Shown here: positions 16,671 to 24,711 of the stretch, piece by piece
Numbering within the stretch: the first letter of the stretch is position 1
How the letters are laid out: each line of letters starts with the position of its first letter
Origin: Deltaproteobacteria bacterium
GTDB lineage: Bacteria; Myxococcota_A; Polyangia; JACPQR01
Direction: 5' to 3'
Assembly: GCA_016190375.1 (NCBI GenBank)
Contig: JACPQR010000135.1
Span: 1-37,614, forward strand
Length of the DNA stretch: 37,614 nt
Notes under the pieces: model-generated
What the model saw: only the letters and a program-made list of their open reading frames with translations
Databases searched by the model: none
Told to the model about the DNA's origin: nothing
Made by a program: the position numbers and the translations under genes

Positions 16671-17972
16671 ATGCGACACGAGATGGTTCCGCTGGCCGTC
16701 GTAGCCGTGATGGGATGCTCGGGGGCTTCGCTGGATGTCCCGGGCGAGGAGGACGCGGCGGCGGCCGAGCCGCGAAACGTGTTCGAGCTGTTCGGCGACG
16801 GGCCGACGCTCATGCTCGAGGGCAGCCCCGTAGATCCCAGCTACGTGGCCGAGTACCCGAACCCCGACGAGGTCGGGTACATGAAGGTCTACGTCCAGCC
16901 CAGCGGCCTGCTCGACGCGCGGTGTCTGGTCGGCCCGGACGAGCTCCCCTGTCTGGAGACGCCGTTCGTCACCCAGGTGAGGGAGCGGCCGGACGGATCG
17001 CGATCCGTGTCGGTGTGGGACGTACGCGGCGAGTTGATTGCCGCCCTGAGGTTCGACGCCCCGCCAAAAGGACAGCCCGAGCTGCCACCCGCCCTGGAGG
17101 AGCTGGGCCCGGACGAGAGCGCGGAGCAGCTTCCCTCTGACGCGGATGGCGAAGGTGCAGAGCCCTGCGGCTCCAGCGTGCTGCAGCAGCGGCTGTGCGA
17201 CGGCGTGAACCAGCGACTGGCAGAGGAGGACACCGGCTTCGAGATGGACTGCGACGCGCTCACCACGCCTCCCGGCAGCCGCCTGGGAACCGAGCGCATG
17301 GACGGCTCCCTGGAGACGTTTCTGCGCTTCTGTGCCTCCTTCGTCGAGGAGGCCTATCTCCCCCTGGTCCGCGAGTGTCCCAGCTCCGCGATCGATCTCG
17401 TGAACTGGGGAATGAGCGCTCGGATGGAGCTGATCTACGAGGGGGTGTGCCAGCACTCTCCCCTGGTCCTGGACCTGGACGGGGACGGGGTGCAGGCGAC
17501 TTCCCTCGCCCAAGGGGCCTCGTTCGATCTTCTGGCGGTCGGCGAGCCGGTGGAGTGCGCCTGGGTGCGTGGCGATGACGCTCTGCTCGCGCACGACGTC
17601 AACCGCAACGGCCGGGTGGACGATGGTAGCGAGCTCTTCGGTCAGGCGACCGGCGAAGCGATGTTCGCGGATGGGTTCGCGGCGCTCCGCCACTTCGATG
17701 GCAACAGCGACGGCTCTATCGACTCGGCGGACCCCATCTACCACGAGATCCTGCTGTGGAACGACCTTGGGGGCGACGGCGCGAGCCAGCCCTCCGAGCT
17801 GCGCGGCCTGCAGGAAGCCGGCATCCGGTCCCTCGACCTCTCACCCCGGGCGGTCGAGGGAGCGGCCGCGCTCGACGTGCACGGCAACACGATCCCCCTG
17901 CAAGGGACCTTCGAGCGACTCGACGGCACCCGCAGCTCGCTCGTGGACGTCTTCTTCAGGTTCCGTCCCTGA
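16671..17972 (+). CDS. Lipoprotein with haemolysin-type calcium-binding-like domain
   Basis: 433 residues. The signal sequence ends in VMGC (Cys16), indicating a lipoprotein. After a cysteine-containing N-terminal region of unknown fold comes a domain (about 263-400) with LVLDLDGDGVQATSL, DDALLAHDVNRNGRVDDGSELFG and a further EF-hand-like DGNSDGSIDSAD loop. This pattern occurs in RTX-type and other large calcium-binding secreted proteins. It probably binds Ca2+ at the cell surface. It has a clear ribosome-binding site and lies downstream of sigma-54 promoter B. It is followed after 9 bp by a second lipoprotein gene, so the two are probably co-transcribed. It is not itself a recognisable toxin. 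Confidence 0.75.
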   Translation: MRHEMVPLAVVAVMGCSGASLDVPGEEDAAAAEPRNVFELFGDGPTLMLEGSPVDPSYVAEYPNPDEVGYMKVYVQPSGLLDARCLVGPDELPCLETPFVTQVRERPDGSRSVSVWDVRGELIAALRFDAPPKGQPELPPALEELGPDESAEQLPSDADGEGAEPCGSSVLQQRLCDGVNQRLAEEDTGFEMDCDALTTPPGSRLGTERMDGSLETFLRFCASFVEEAYLPLVRECPSSAIDLVNWGMSARMELIYEGVCQHSPLVLDLDGDGVQATSLAQGASFDLLAVGEPVECAWVRGDDALLAHDVNRNGRVDDGSELFGQATGEAMFADGFAALRHFDGNSDGSIDSADPIYHEILLWNDLGGDGASQPSELRGLQEAGIRSLDLSPRAVEGAAALDVHGNTIPLQGTFERLDGTRSSLVDVFFRFRP

Positions 17973-17981
17973 GGCCCCGAC

Positions 17982-19034
17982 ATGCGATCTAGGTGGCTCG
18001 ACATCTTCGCTCTGGTCGCCCTGCCGGCGGCGTGCTCGGCCACGGATGGCGACGTCGCGGACCTGGCTGCTTCCGAGGACGCGGGGCAGGGCGGCGGCTA
18101 CGTGGCCGATAGCGCAGTCTGGAGCGATGGTGGGTCCGGCGAGGACCCGGCCGACAGCGGCGGGCCGGACAGCGCGATCGACGTGACGTGCAACGACATC
18201 CTCGAAGGGACGTCGACCGTGGTGGTCAACGGCGAGACGCGAGAGTTCTCGGTGCGGCTTCCGTCGGACACGTCCAGCATGGCGCTCCTCTTCCTCTGGC
18301 ACGGCTGGAGGCAGCCGCCGATGGAGTTCGCGAATACGATCGTCTACGACGTGCCCACAGGGCGGTGGGTGCCCTTCGATCCGAACGCCTTCCCCATGCC
18401 CCTGATGATCGTGACTCCCTTCGACACGCATCTGCTTCCGCCCGTCGGGCTCGACTGGGACATCTCGAACGGAGCCACGGACATCCCATTCTTCGAGGGA
18501 GTGCTCGAGTGCATCCGGGGCCAGTTCACGATCGACGCGACCCGGATCTACTCCTTCGGTTTCTCGGCTGGTGCCGTCTTCTCCAACCTCCTCACGGCCC
18601 ACTACCCGCGCCTGTTCGCCGCCACCATCAGTGAGTCGGGGGCGTGGTTCAACGACCGGGCCGAGTGGTCGGACGTCCTGGTGGGAGGTGCCGGCGGATT
18701 GTTCCCCATCGTCCAGTGGGACTGGCCTGCCTTCGATCCGGCTGATGGCGGTAACGTGCTGTTGACCCACGGTGGGCCGGGCGACTTCGCGAGCGTGATC
18801 AGCCTGGAGAGCGCCAATCGGAAGGCTCTGACCTTCCTCCACGACAACGGGCGCACCGTCACGGAGTGCGCTCATACCTTCGGGCATACGCTCGATCCCG
18901 ACCTCACGCAGAGCATGTATTACCAGTACCTGTGGGCCCACCAGCTTGGTGGCCCTCCCCTCGCGGCGATGGTGCCCGGGTTCCCGACGGAGGAAGCACC
19001 GGTCGGCGCCACCACGTGCAGGCTCCACCCGTAG
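17982..19034 (+). CDS. Lipoprotein esterase, polyhydroxybutyrate-depolymerase/LpqC-like
   Basis: 350 residues. The signal peptide has lipobox LPAAC (Cys18). An Asp/Gly/Ser-rich linker extends to about residue 67, then comes an alpha/beta-hydrolase domain with the oxyanion HGWRQPP (107-113), nucleophile Ser195 in GFSAGAVF, candidate acid Asp in THGGPGDF and a late His in TFGHTLDP. The order fits the esterase/PHB-depolymerase group that cleaves aryl or alkyl esters and polyesters outside the cell. It is the second gene downstream of promoter B. Its presence beside another surface esterase suggests ester-linked polymer or lipid breakdown; this is inference. Confidence 0.75.
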   Translation: MRSRWLDIFALVALPAACSATDGDVADLAASEDAGQGGGYVADSAVWSDGGSGEDPADSGGPDSAIDVTCNDILEGTSTVVVNGETREFSVRLPSDTSSMALLFLWHGWRQPPMEFANTIVYDVPTGRWVPFDPNAFPMPLMIVTPFDTHLLPPVGLDWDISNGATDIPFFEGVLECIRGQFTIDATRIYSFGFSAGAVFSNLLTAHYPRLFAATISESGAWFNDRAEWSDVLVGGAGGLFPIVQWDWPAFDPADGGNVLLTHGGPGDFASVISLESANRKALTFLHDNGRTVTECAHTFGHTLDPDLTQSMYYQYLWAHQLGGPPLAAMVPGFPTEEAPVGATTCRLHP

Positions 19035-19092
19035 GCTCGAGGCCGCGCGCGGACGGCGCTCGCCTTCCGTCGCGGTCGCGGAGCCAGTCTTG

Positions 19093-20781
19093 ATGTTCGA
19101 TGATCGGGAAGCGACAATCCGTCTCGTGGATTCGGACGGGCCGCCTCGCACGCGTTCGACCCTCAGCATGGACCCGAACGATCGCGAGATCGGGGCTCCG
19201 ACCACTCCTCCACCAACCGCGGCCGAAGTCCTGTACGCCAACGAGCTTCGGCGCGGTGCGCTATGGGTGCGGCTCAGCTGCCATCTCGCCCTGAACGGCC
19301 TCGGCGCGGCACTCCTCATCGAGGCGCCGGGGACGTCGGCACGGCTGGCGCTGGCCGGTGGGTGCGGGGTCCTCCTGATCGCCTCCTTGATCGGCCTCAG
19401 AAGGCTTCGCCGGCGCGACCGCTACGGCTTCGGCGAGGCGGCGCTCTACAGCTACCTGTCGCTGGCGTGCGTGCTGCCCGCCTACCACTTCTTCGGCTGG
19501 TTGTCCTTTGCGCTGGTTCCCGTGTGCCTCGGAGGGGTCGTCTACGCGATGGGCCACTCCACCGGCGCCGTGGTCGCGATGGGGGTCGCGACCTCGGCGA
19601 CTCACCTGACCATCGGTGGGCTCACGATCGCCGGTGTGCTCCCCGACGTCGGCGTCGCTTCCCTGCGCATCGACGACACCGCGCGCGCGGTGCTGGTCCT
19701 GGCCGGCAGCCAGGGGCTGTTCCTGTTCGCCTACCTCGTCGGCCGGCGCCTGCGCATTCATGGCCTCGAGGGGGTCGAGCACTACGGCGCGGCGGTGCGC
19801 GAGAGTACGCGGCGCCAGGTCCTGCTGCAGGAGGCCGTCGACGAGCTTCACCAGGTGCGAAAGGTCGGCGGCCCCGGACGCTTCACCGGGCTCGAGCTCG
19901 GTTCGTTTCGGCTCGGTGTCGTGCTCGGGCGCGGCGGAATGGGGGAGGTATACGAGGCGGCCCACCTTCGCACCGGTGCGCCCGCCGCGGTCAAGGTGCT
20001 GAGCACGAGCCCGCGCGACGAGACGGCGGCCCGCCGCTTCGCTCGCGAGATCTCGATCGCCGCCGCCCTCGATTCGCCGCACGTCGTCCGGGTCATCGAG
20101 CACTCTTCCCCGGGGGGGGCCATGCCGTATCTGGCGATGGAGCGCCTCCAGGGAAACACGCTGTCCGAGGAGCTGCGCGGGCGCCTCGAGATGTCCCGCG
20201 TCCTGCTGATGCTCCGGGAGGTCGCCGTGGCCGTCGACCTCGCGCACCGGGCCGGGATCGTTCACCGTGACCTCAAGCCGCAGAACATCTTCCACCACGA
20301 AGCGAACGGAGAGGATCTCTGGAAGGTGCTCGATTTCGGCGTGTCTAGGCTGGCAGAAACGGAGTCGACCTTGACGGGCATCGCAATGGTGGGCACTCCC
20401 GGCTACATGTCGCCCGAGCAGACCGCCGGCCGTTCCGTGGATCACCGCAGCGATCTGTTCTCCCTCGGCTGCATCGCGTATCGAAGCCTCACTGGTCGCC
20501 CGGCGTTCTTCGCCTCCGACGTGCCCGAGATCCTCCACCGGGTCGAGCACGAGATGCCGGCGCGTCCTTCCGCGGTCGCACCGTTGCCCCGCGAGGTCGA
20601 CTGGGTGCTGGCGATTGCGCTGGCCAAGCGCCCCGAGGAGCGGTTCGGATCCGCCTCCGCGCTGGTCGATGCGCTCACGGATGCTTGCAGCGCCAAGATC
20701 CAGCCGGACCTGCGTGTTCGGGGCGAGGCGATCGCGGGCGAGACTCCCTGGGGCGAGCCCGGCGCGCGGACGCGCGTCTAG
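19093..20781 (+). CDS. Membrane Ser/Thr protein kinase with N-terminal six-helix domain
   Basis: 562 residues. About six transmembrane helices (roughly 60-216) come first, then a short linker likely to form a coiled coil (about 232-258), then a complete kinase domain (270-550): GRGGMGEVY loop, Lys301, Glu319, HRDLKPQN with Asp393, DFG at 414-416 and GTPGYMSPEQ. Typical bacterial Ser/Thr kinases have the opposite order, with kinase first and sensor after the membrane. It probably responds to a membrane signal and phosphorylates Thr residues read by FHA domains; the FHA activator in the same island is the obvious candidate. It is 58 bp downstream of the esterase gene on the same strand. It overlaps the convergent ligase gene at CTAG. 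The start could also be the ATG at 19168. Confidence 0.88.
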   Translation: MFDDREATIRLVDSDGPPRTRSTLSMDPNDREIGAPTTPPPTAAEVLYANELRRGALWVRLSCHLALNGLGAALLIEAPGTSARLALAGGCGVLLIASLIGLRRLRRRDRYGFGEAALYSYLSLACVLPAYHFFGWLSFALVPVCLGGVVYAMGHSTGAVVAMGVATSATHLTIGGLTIAGVLPDVGVASLRIDDTARAVLVLAGSQGLFLFAYLVGRRLRIHGLEGVEHYGAAVRESTRRQVLLQEAVDELHQVRKVGGPGRFTGLELGSFRLGVVLGRGGMGEVYEAAHLRTGAPAAVKVLSTSPRDETAARRFAREISIAAALDSPHVVRVIEHSSPGGAMPYLAMERLQGNTLSEELRGRLEMSRVLLMLREVAVAVDLAHRAGIVHRDLKPQNIFHHEANGEDLWKVLDFGVSRLAETESTLTGIAMVGTPGYMSPEQTAGRSVDHRSDLFSLGCIAYRSLTGRPAFFASDVPEILHRVEHEMPARPSAVAPLPREVDWVLAIALAKRPEERFGSASALVDALTDACSAKIQPDLRVRGEAIAGETPWGEPGARTRV

Positions 20782-22556
20782 AGCCACCGTCGCCGGAGCT
20801 CCGAGGGATGGTTCTCACCTCGCGTTCCCCGCGGGCAAGCGAGGCGGGCACGCTCGCGCGGCAGCTGCCTGGCCGCCCAGCGAGCGAGCTCTACCCGCTC
20901 GATCTTCGAGTTGTGCCGCGGATCCACGGGCAGGCGCCGGCAGAAGAGCACTTCGCGGATCGGACGCGTGGTGAGCTGCTGGGCCGCCAGGTGCAGGAGC
21001 TCCGCGCGCAGCTCCGCACGATCTGCATCGCGGCCGACCTCGTCGTGGAGCTCGACGCAGATGAGGGGCACGACGCCCCGAGCCCCGTCCGCTGCAGGCA
21101 CGCCCACGAGGCCGCTTCGCCGGACCGAGGGATGGGCGTCGAAGATCGGCTCGCACATCAGCGGGAACATCCGCCCGGCCGGGAGCTCGAGCCGCTGACC
21201 GACCCGCCCGCAGCACCAGACTCGCCCGGCACCGTCGAGGTACCCCGCGTCGCCGAGACGGTGCCAGACGCCTCCATCCTGGTCGGCGATCTTGTTCTGG
21301 CGCGTGCTCGCGGCGTCATCGGCATACACGGTGCTGATGTGCGGCGCGCGCACGATGATCTCGCCGATCTGACCGGGGCCAAGCTCGCGCGCATCGGCCA
21401 GCGTTCCGATCGGACCGTCGACGATGTCGACGATCTTGATGCGCACGCCGGGAAACGGTCGCCCGACGCACAGGCCCGCCCCACGCGCGGTCTCCTTCAG
21501 GGTCTCGGTCAGCGCATCCAGCGCGGGCATCTCGGTCGCCGGCAGAGCCTCCGTCGCGCCATAGTCCGCGAAGACCTCGCCATCGGCGGCGATCATCCGG
21601 CGCAGCGGGCCCAGCGCGTGCGCGTAGAGCGGCGCGCCTCCACCGACGACGGTGTGGAGCGAGGGCGATCTCACCCCTTCCTCTCGCCCGACCCGCGCCA
21701 GGTTCTCGAGGACGACCGGCGAAGCGAAGAGCGTCTGGACCTGACAGTCACGGATCACCTCGAGTAGCGCGCGTGCGTCGACCCGAGCCGGCGTCTGGCG
21801 CGCATAGTCTATCGGGGGCACGACGACCGTGCCCCCGGCGCTCAGTACGATCGGGAAGAAGGCAGGAAACACGGGCAGGTCTATGGGCGCCCCGGGCCGC
21901 CGATCGAACCGCCACGCCGCGTGCGCGAGGCGGAACACGTTGCACAGGGTGCGGTGCGTGTAGAGGGTCGGTTTCGCGGGGCCCGTGCTGCCGGTCGTAT
22001 AGAAGATCGAGGCCGCGTCCTCCGGCTCGACCGCAGGGCCTTCGGGGTCGACCGGCGCCTGCCGACGCAGCGACGCGATCGAGTGAGCGCCTGGGAACCC
22101 GAAGGCGCCGCCGATCGCGATCGTCTTCGTGCGAAGGCGCGGGCCCCAGCCGAACGCCAGGCGCCCCAGGTGGGCCAGCGGGAGCCCGACGAAGGCCTCG
22201 ATCCGGAGCCGATTGAGCCGCTCCGCGACGTTGAGCAACCCGACGGAGGGGTCGATCCAGACCGTCGCCGCGCCCACCCGGGTGAGCGCCAGGGCCATCA
22301 CGCAGCTATCGTAGCTCGCCGGCGCCATGAACACCGTCAGCGTTCGCTCGGCGACCCCGACTTCGCGCAGTCCGACCGCGACGGACTCCGCGTGGGACGA
22401 CAGGTCGCGGTAGGTGTGGCGGACATACCGGCGCGCTCCGGCACCGTCGCGCCCGTCGGGCGCAATCACCGCGATCCGGTCCGGGTCGCGGCGGCTGACC
22501 TCGAGCGCGACGTCGGCGAGGTTGAAGATGTCGCCGGGGAAGAGCCCTGGCTTCAT
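20778..22556 (-). CDS. OleC-like acyl-AMP ligase / beta-lactone synthetase-type enzyme
   Basis: 592 residues of the AMP-forming synthetase family. It shows the P-loop TTGSTGPAKP (187-196), YGATEA (332-337), Asp436 in GDAGYLD and the catalytic-lysine segment HNSKIER (Lys551). Motifs such as GLCVGRPFPGVRIKI, NKIADQDGGVWHRLGDAGYLD and MCEPIFDAHPSVRRSGLVGV follow OleC, the enzyme that converts a 2-alkyl-3-hydroxy acid to a beta-lactone, as closely as I can judge from memory. An ordinary fatty-acyl-CoA or acyl-AMP ligase is the alternative. OleA and OleD partners are absent. It is translationally coupled (ATGA) behind the hydrolase gene, and both lie downstream of sigma-54 promoter C. Confidence 0.75.
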   Translation of the reverse strand: MKPGLFPGDIFNLADVALEVSRRDPDRIAVIAPDGRDGAGARRYVRHTYRDLSSHAESVAVGLREVGVAERTLTVFMAPASYDSCVMALALTRVGAATVWIDPSVGLLNVAERLNRLRIEAFVGLPLAHLGRLAFGWGPRLRTKTIAIGGAFGFPGAHSIASLRRQAPVDPEGPAVEPEDAASIFYTTGSTGPAKPTLYTHRTLCNVFRLAHAAWRFDRRPGAPIDLPVFPAFFPIVLSAGGTVVVPPIDYARQTPARVDARALLEVIRDCQVQTLFASPVVLENLARVGREEGVRSPSLHTVVGGGAPLYAHALGPLRRMIAADGEVFADYGATEALPATEMPALDALTETLKETARGAGLCVGRPFPGVRIKIVDIVDGPIGTLADARELGPGQIGEIIVRAPHISTVYADDAASTRQNKIADQDGGVWHRLGDAGYLDGAGRVWCCGRVGQRLELPAGRMFPLMCEPIFDAHPSVRRSGLVGVPAADGARGVVPLICVELHDEVGRDADRAELRAELLHLAAQQLTTRPIREVLFCRRLPVDPRHNSKIERVELARWAARQLPRERARLACPRGTRGENHPSELRRRWL

Positions 22557-23422
22557 GACGCCGTGCTCTTCTCGGCGTCGCGGCTCCGTCGGCCCTCGAT
22601 CGCCTCTGCGATGATCGCGGACACACGCTCCGGCGCCTCGACCATCGGCAGGTGACCGCAGCCGTCGAGCCACTCCTGCCGCGCCGGGCGCAGCCTCTCG
22701 ACCAGCGCGCGACCCGCGCGGGCGGGAAGCACCGTGTTCTGAAGTCCCCAGAGCGTGGTGATGGGAGGAAAGCCAGGCCCGGGCGAGAAGTCGTCGAGCA
22801 CGCGGTAGCTCGGCATGTCGAAGAGAACTCCGAGCAGCGATCGCATCTGCGCGGGCGAGTCGTAGCCCGAGAGGAGCTCCTCCTGGGTCCACATTCGTGC
22901 GGAGCGGCCGACCGCCCCCATCTGCGAGCGCACGATCTGCCGGGAGAGGACGCGCGGTACGGTCACCGGGGGAAACAGGCGGACCAGCGCACCGGCCCAT
23001 CCGGACAGAGCGCGGCGCAGGGTGAGCATCGGTCCGAGCGCGCCGGCGCGGAACGTGGCCTCCGTGAGCAGGTTGACGAGAACGAGGGCGCTCGCGGCGT
23101 CTGGCCGCCTCGTGGCGAGGGACAGGGAGATCGCGGCGCCCATGCAGTTGCCGACGAGTGCCGTGGGAGCGATGCGGAGGGCGTCGATGAACCCTCCCAG
23201 GATCTCGACGTGGTGATCGAGGGTGTGGCCGCAGGGCGGCCTGGACGACGCTCCGAACCCGAGGAGGTCGAGCGCGAAGACCTCGCGCGACCCGGCGAGG
23301 CGTACGGCCACGTGACGCCAGATCGCGTGAGAGGCGCCGCCGTTGTGGAGCAGCACGACCGGTTTTCCCCGTCCCGCGCGCGCAAACGCGATCGACAGGC
23401 TCCCGTGTCGGTAGACGTGCAT
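22553..23422 (-). CDS. Alpha/beta hydrolase with Cys nucleophile elbow
   Basis: 289 residues, cytoplasmic. The fold is clear (LLHNGGASHAIWRHVA, LDLLGFGASSRPP), but the nucleophile elbow is VGNCMGA, giving Cys93 instead of Ser or Asp. The usual acid position reads LWGLQNTVLP, with Asn229 where Asp is normal; His257 (GCGHLPM) is intact. It therefore has a Cys-His pair with no obvious acid. OleB, the usual partner of OleC, uses Asp, so I do not call this OleB. It may act on a thioester or lactone, or may be non-hydrolytic. A strong ribosome-binding sequence (ggaggagag) precedes the ATG. Confidence 0.75.
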   Translation of the reverse strand: MHVYRHGSLSIAFARAGRGKPVVLLHNGGASHAIWRHVAVRLAGSREVFALDLLGFGASSRPPCGHTLDHHVEILGGFIDALRIAPTALVGNCMGAAISLSLATRRPDAASALVLVNLLTEATFRAGALGPMLTLRRALSGWAGALVRLFPPVTVPRVLSRQIVRSQMGAVGRSARMWTQEELLSGYDSPAQMRSLLGVLFDMPSYRVLDDFSPGPGFPPITTLWGLQNTVLPARAGRALVERLRPARQEWLDGCGHLPMVEAPERVSAIIAEAIEGRRSRDAEKSTAS

Positions 23423-23466
23423 GGCTGACTCTCCTCCGCGCTCCGGGATCTTCGAGACACGAGCGC

Positions 23467-23482
23467 GGCAACAACCGTGCCA
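23467..23482 (-). promoter_or_regulatory. Predicted sigma-54 promoter C (-24/-12)
   Basis: The minus strand reads TGGCACGGTTGTTGCC, a near-perfect TGGCACG-N4-TTGC. The start is expected near 23456, 33 nt before the hydrolase ATG, leaving room for its ribosome-binding site. Confidence 0.75.
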
Positions 23483-23533
23483 GGGAACGATCGCGAGCGC
23501 ACGCGTCGCCACGTCGTGGCGGAGGTTGCATGC

Positions 23534-23549
23534 GTTGCCCGAGGGCAAC
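23534..23549. promoter_or_regulatory. Predicted activator site C (16-bp palindrome)
   Basis: GTTGCC-CGAG-GGCAAC, embedded in longer perfect 9-bp arms (23532-23551) and centred about 85 bp upstream of promoter C's predicted start. It also abuts the transposase remnant, so a REP-type hairpin is the alternative reading. Confidence 0.65.
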
Positions 23550-23559
23550 GCGATGCGTG

Positions 23560-24069
23560 GCCGCGACGTTGCGGACTACGAGCTTCCTGATCCGCGCGCT
23601 CGTCGAGGGAAGCGACCAATCGGCGACGCTTCGCGGGTGGATTGCCCGAGGGGAGCAGATCGGGATCTGCGTGCCGCCGTGGGCGGCGAACACCCGCCGG
23701 AACAGCCCAGCCTTCTGGGAGCTCCTTGCCGACCTTCTCCACATGCCGCCGGTGGTTGTCCTCGATGTACCGAAGGGCGTTGTGCGTCTCGGCCGGGGTC
23801 CGCAGCACGCGCGCGTGGTAGCGATCCCCGAGGACGCGGCCCTCTCGGCCCATCATTCGGTTCAGGCCCTTCGCCAGCCGGACCGACAAACCCTTGATCG
23901 CCCGCCCCAGAGAGACCCGGTCCTGCGCCTCGACCATCAGGTGGATGTGCTCGCCCTGGACCGAGAGCTCGCAGACCCGGACGCCGAACCGCTCGCCCCC
24001 GGTCCGCAAGGCTTCCCCGATGACCCCAAAGGAGCGACGGCTGCGCAGGTTGTAGACCGTGGGCGCCAT
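23560..24069 (-). pseudogene. REP-associated (IS200-like) tyrosine transposase, truncated
   Basis: The recognisable core reads YNLRSRRSFGVI, VQGEHIHLMVEA (HUH residues His41 and His43), LAKGLNRMMGREGRVLGDR and then the helix ALRYIEDNHRRH with catalytic Tyr101. This is the Y1 transposase family that processes REP hairpins. The usual N-terminal strand is missing: homology begins at the ATG at 24069, where a plus-strand gene fragment starts. The reading frame has no stop at the C-terminus and runs into the hydrolase gene, so the 3' end given here is a guess. Probably a non-functional relic. Confidence 0.65.
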
Positions 24070-24081
24070 CGTCAGGGCGCG

Positions 24082-24354
24082 TTGCAGCTCCTGGCGGACA
24101 TCGAAGCCCGGTTCCGCGTGCCGTCCGGCGGCGGCCGACCGACAGACCCCGGCTGGACCGAGCGGAGGCTCGTGCCGCTCGCGCCGCGAACGCTCGAGCG
24201 GCTCGAGGAGATCGCGGCCAAGGTCCGAGAACACGGCGGCGTGAGCGTCGAGCCGATGCAGCTCGCGGCGCTTCTGCTCGAGAAGACGACCGACGATCTG
24301 AACGAGGCCGAGGCCGAAAAACTCATCCGTCCGAAGCGGCGCGCCAGCCGCTGA
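24082..24354 (+). CDS. Small helical protein of unknown function, possibly 5'-truncated
   Basis: About 90 residues if started at the TTG at 24082, 78 from the GTG at 24118. The sequence RRLVPLAPRTLERLEEIAAKV, then VSVEPMQLAALLLEKTT and NEAEAEKLI, has convincing protein character and amphipathic helices. I do not recognise a family. Its upstream part runs into the transposase remnant on the other strand, so the true start may be lost. The 83 bp after its stop show nothing recognisable before the 274-bp repeat. Confidence 0.4.
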   Translation: MQLLADIEARFRVPSGGGRPTDPGWTERRLVPLAPRTLERLEEIAAKVREHGGVSVEPMQLAALLLEKTTDDLNEAEAEKLIRPKRRASR

Positions 24355-24437
24355 GGCCAGTGGAATCAGTGGCTCACGGCGGGCGACCGGCTGATTGACA
24401 GCGTAGTAAGGCAGACCAGATTTGAGCTGTTGACCGA

Positions 24438-24711
24438 TCGCCGACGGCGAGAGGGCGAGGTCCGGGCAACCGCGCGAGGCCCGCGCATCGGCCGCGGCGG
24501 CGCCCCGCTGAAGGTCATCGGGGGTGGACGACCGCGAAGGAGCGCACGCTCTCGACGTTCATTGCTGCTCCTCTCCCCTCCCCGGCCACGGCCGGGCCTG
24601 CTTCACCTCGACGTGCCGCCCGCCGCCGTCCTCGACCAGCTTCCACTCGACGTCCATGGGCAGCGCCGCGAACCCTTCGGGCGGATCGTAGAATGCGCCG
24701 AAGTGCCGGCG
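24438..24711 (+). repeat. 274-bp direct repeat, right copy (island boundary)
   Basis: Partner of 11648-11921, 12,790 bp away. Here the first 74 bp are an orphan tail of the EAL-CZB gene, and 24559-24711 is the genuine 3' end of the PEP-utiliser gene. Together the copies imply that the two genes were once convergent neighbours. Confidence 0.93.

Noticed and set aside
16671..17972. RTX toxin
   Set aside because: Only the calcium-binding-like domain is shared. It is a short lipoprotein with no glycine-rich nonapeptide repeats and no type I secretion genes nearby.
22553..23422. OleB beta-lactone decarboxylase
   Set aside because: The nucleophile is Cys, not Asp, and the acid position is Asn. 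Being next to an OleC-like gene is not enough.
20778..23744. A single 988-residue minus-strand protein spanning ligase and upstream DNA
   Set aside because: The N-terminal 395 residues are an out-of-frame reading of the hydrolase gene. The ligase proper begins at the ATG at 22556, coupled to the hydrolase stop.
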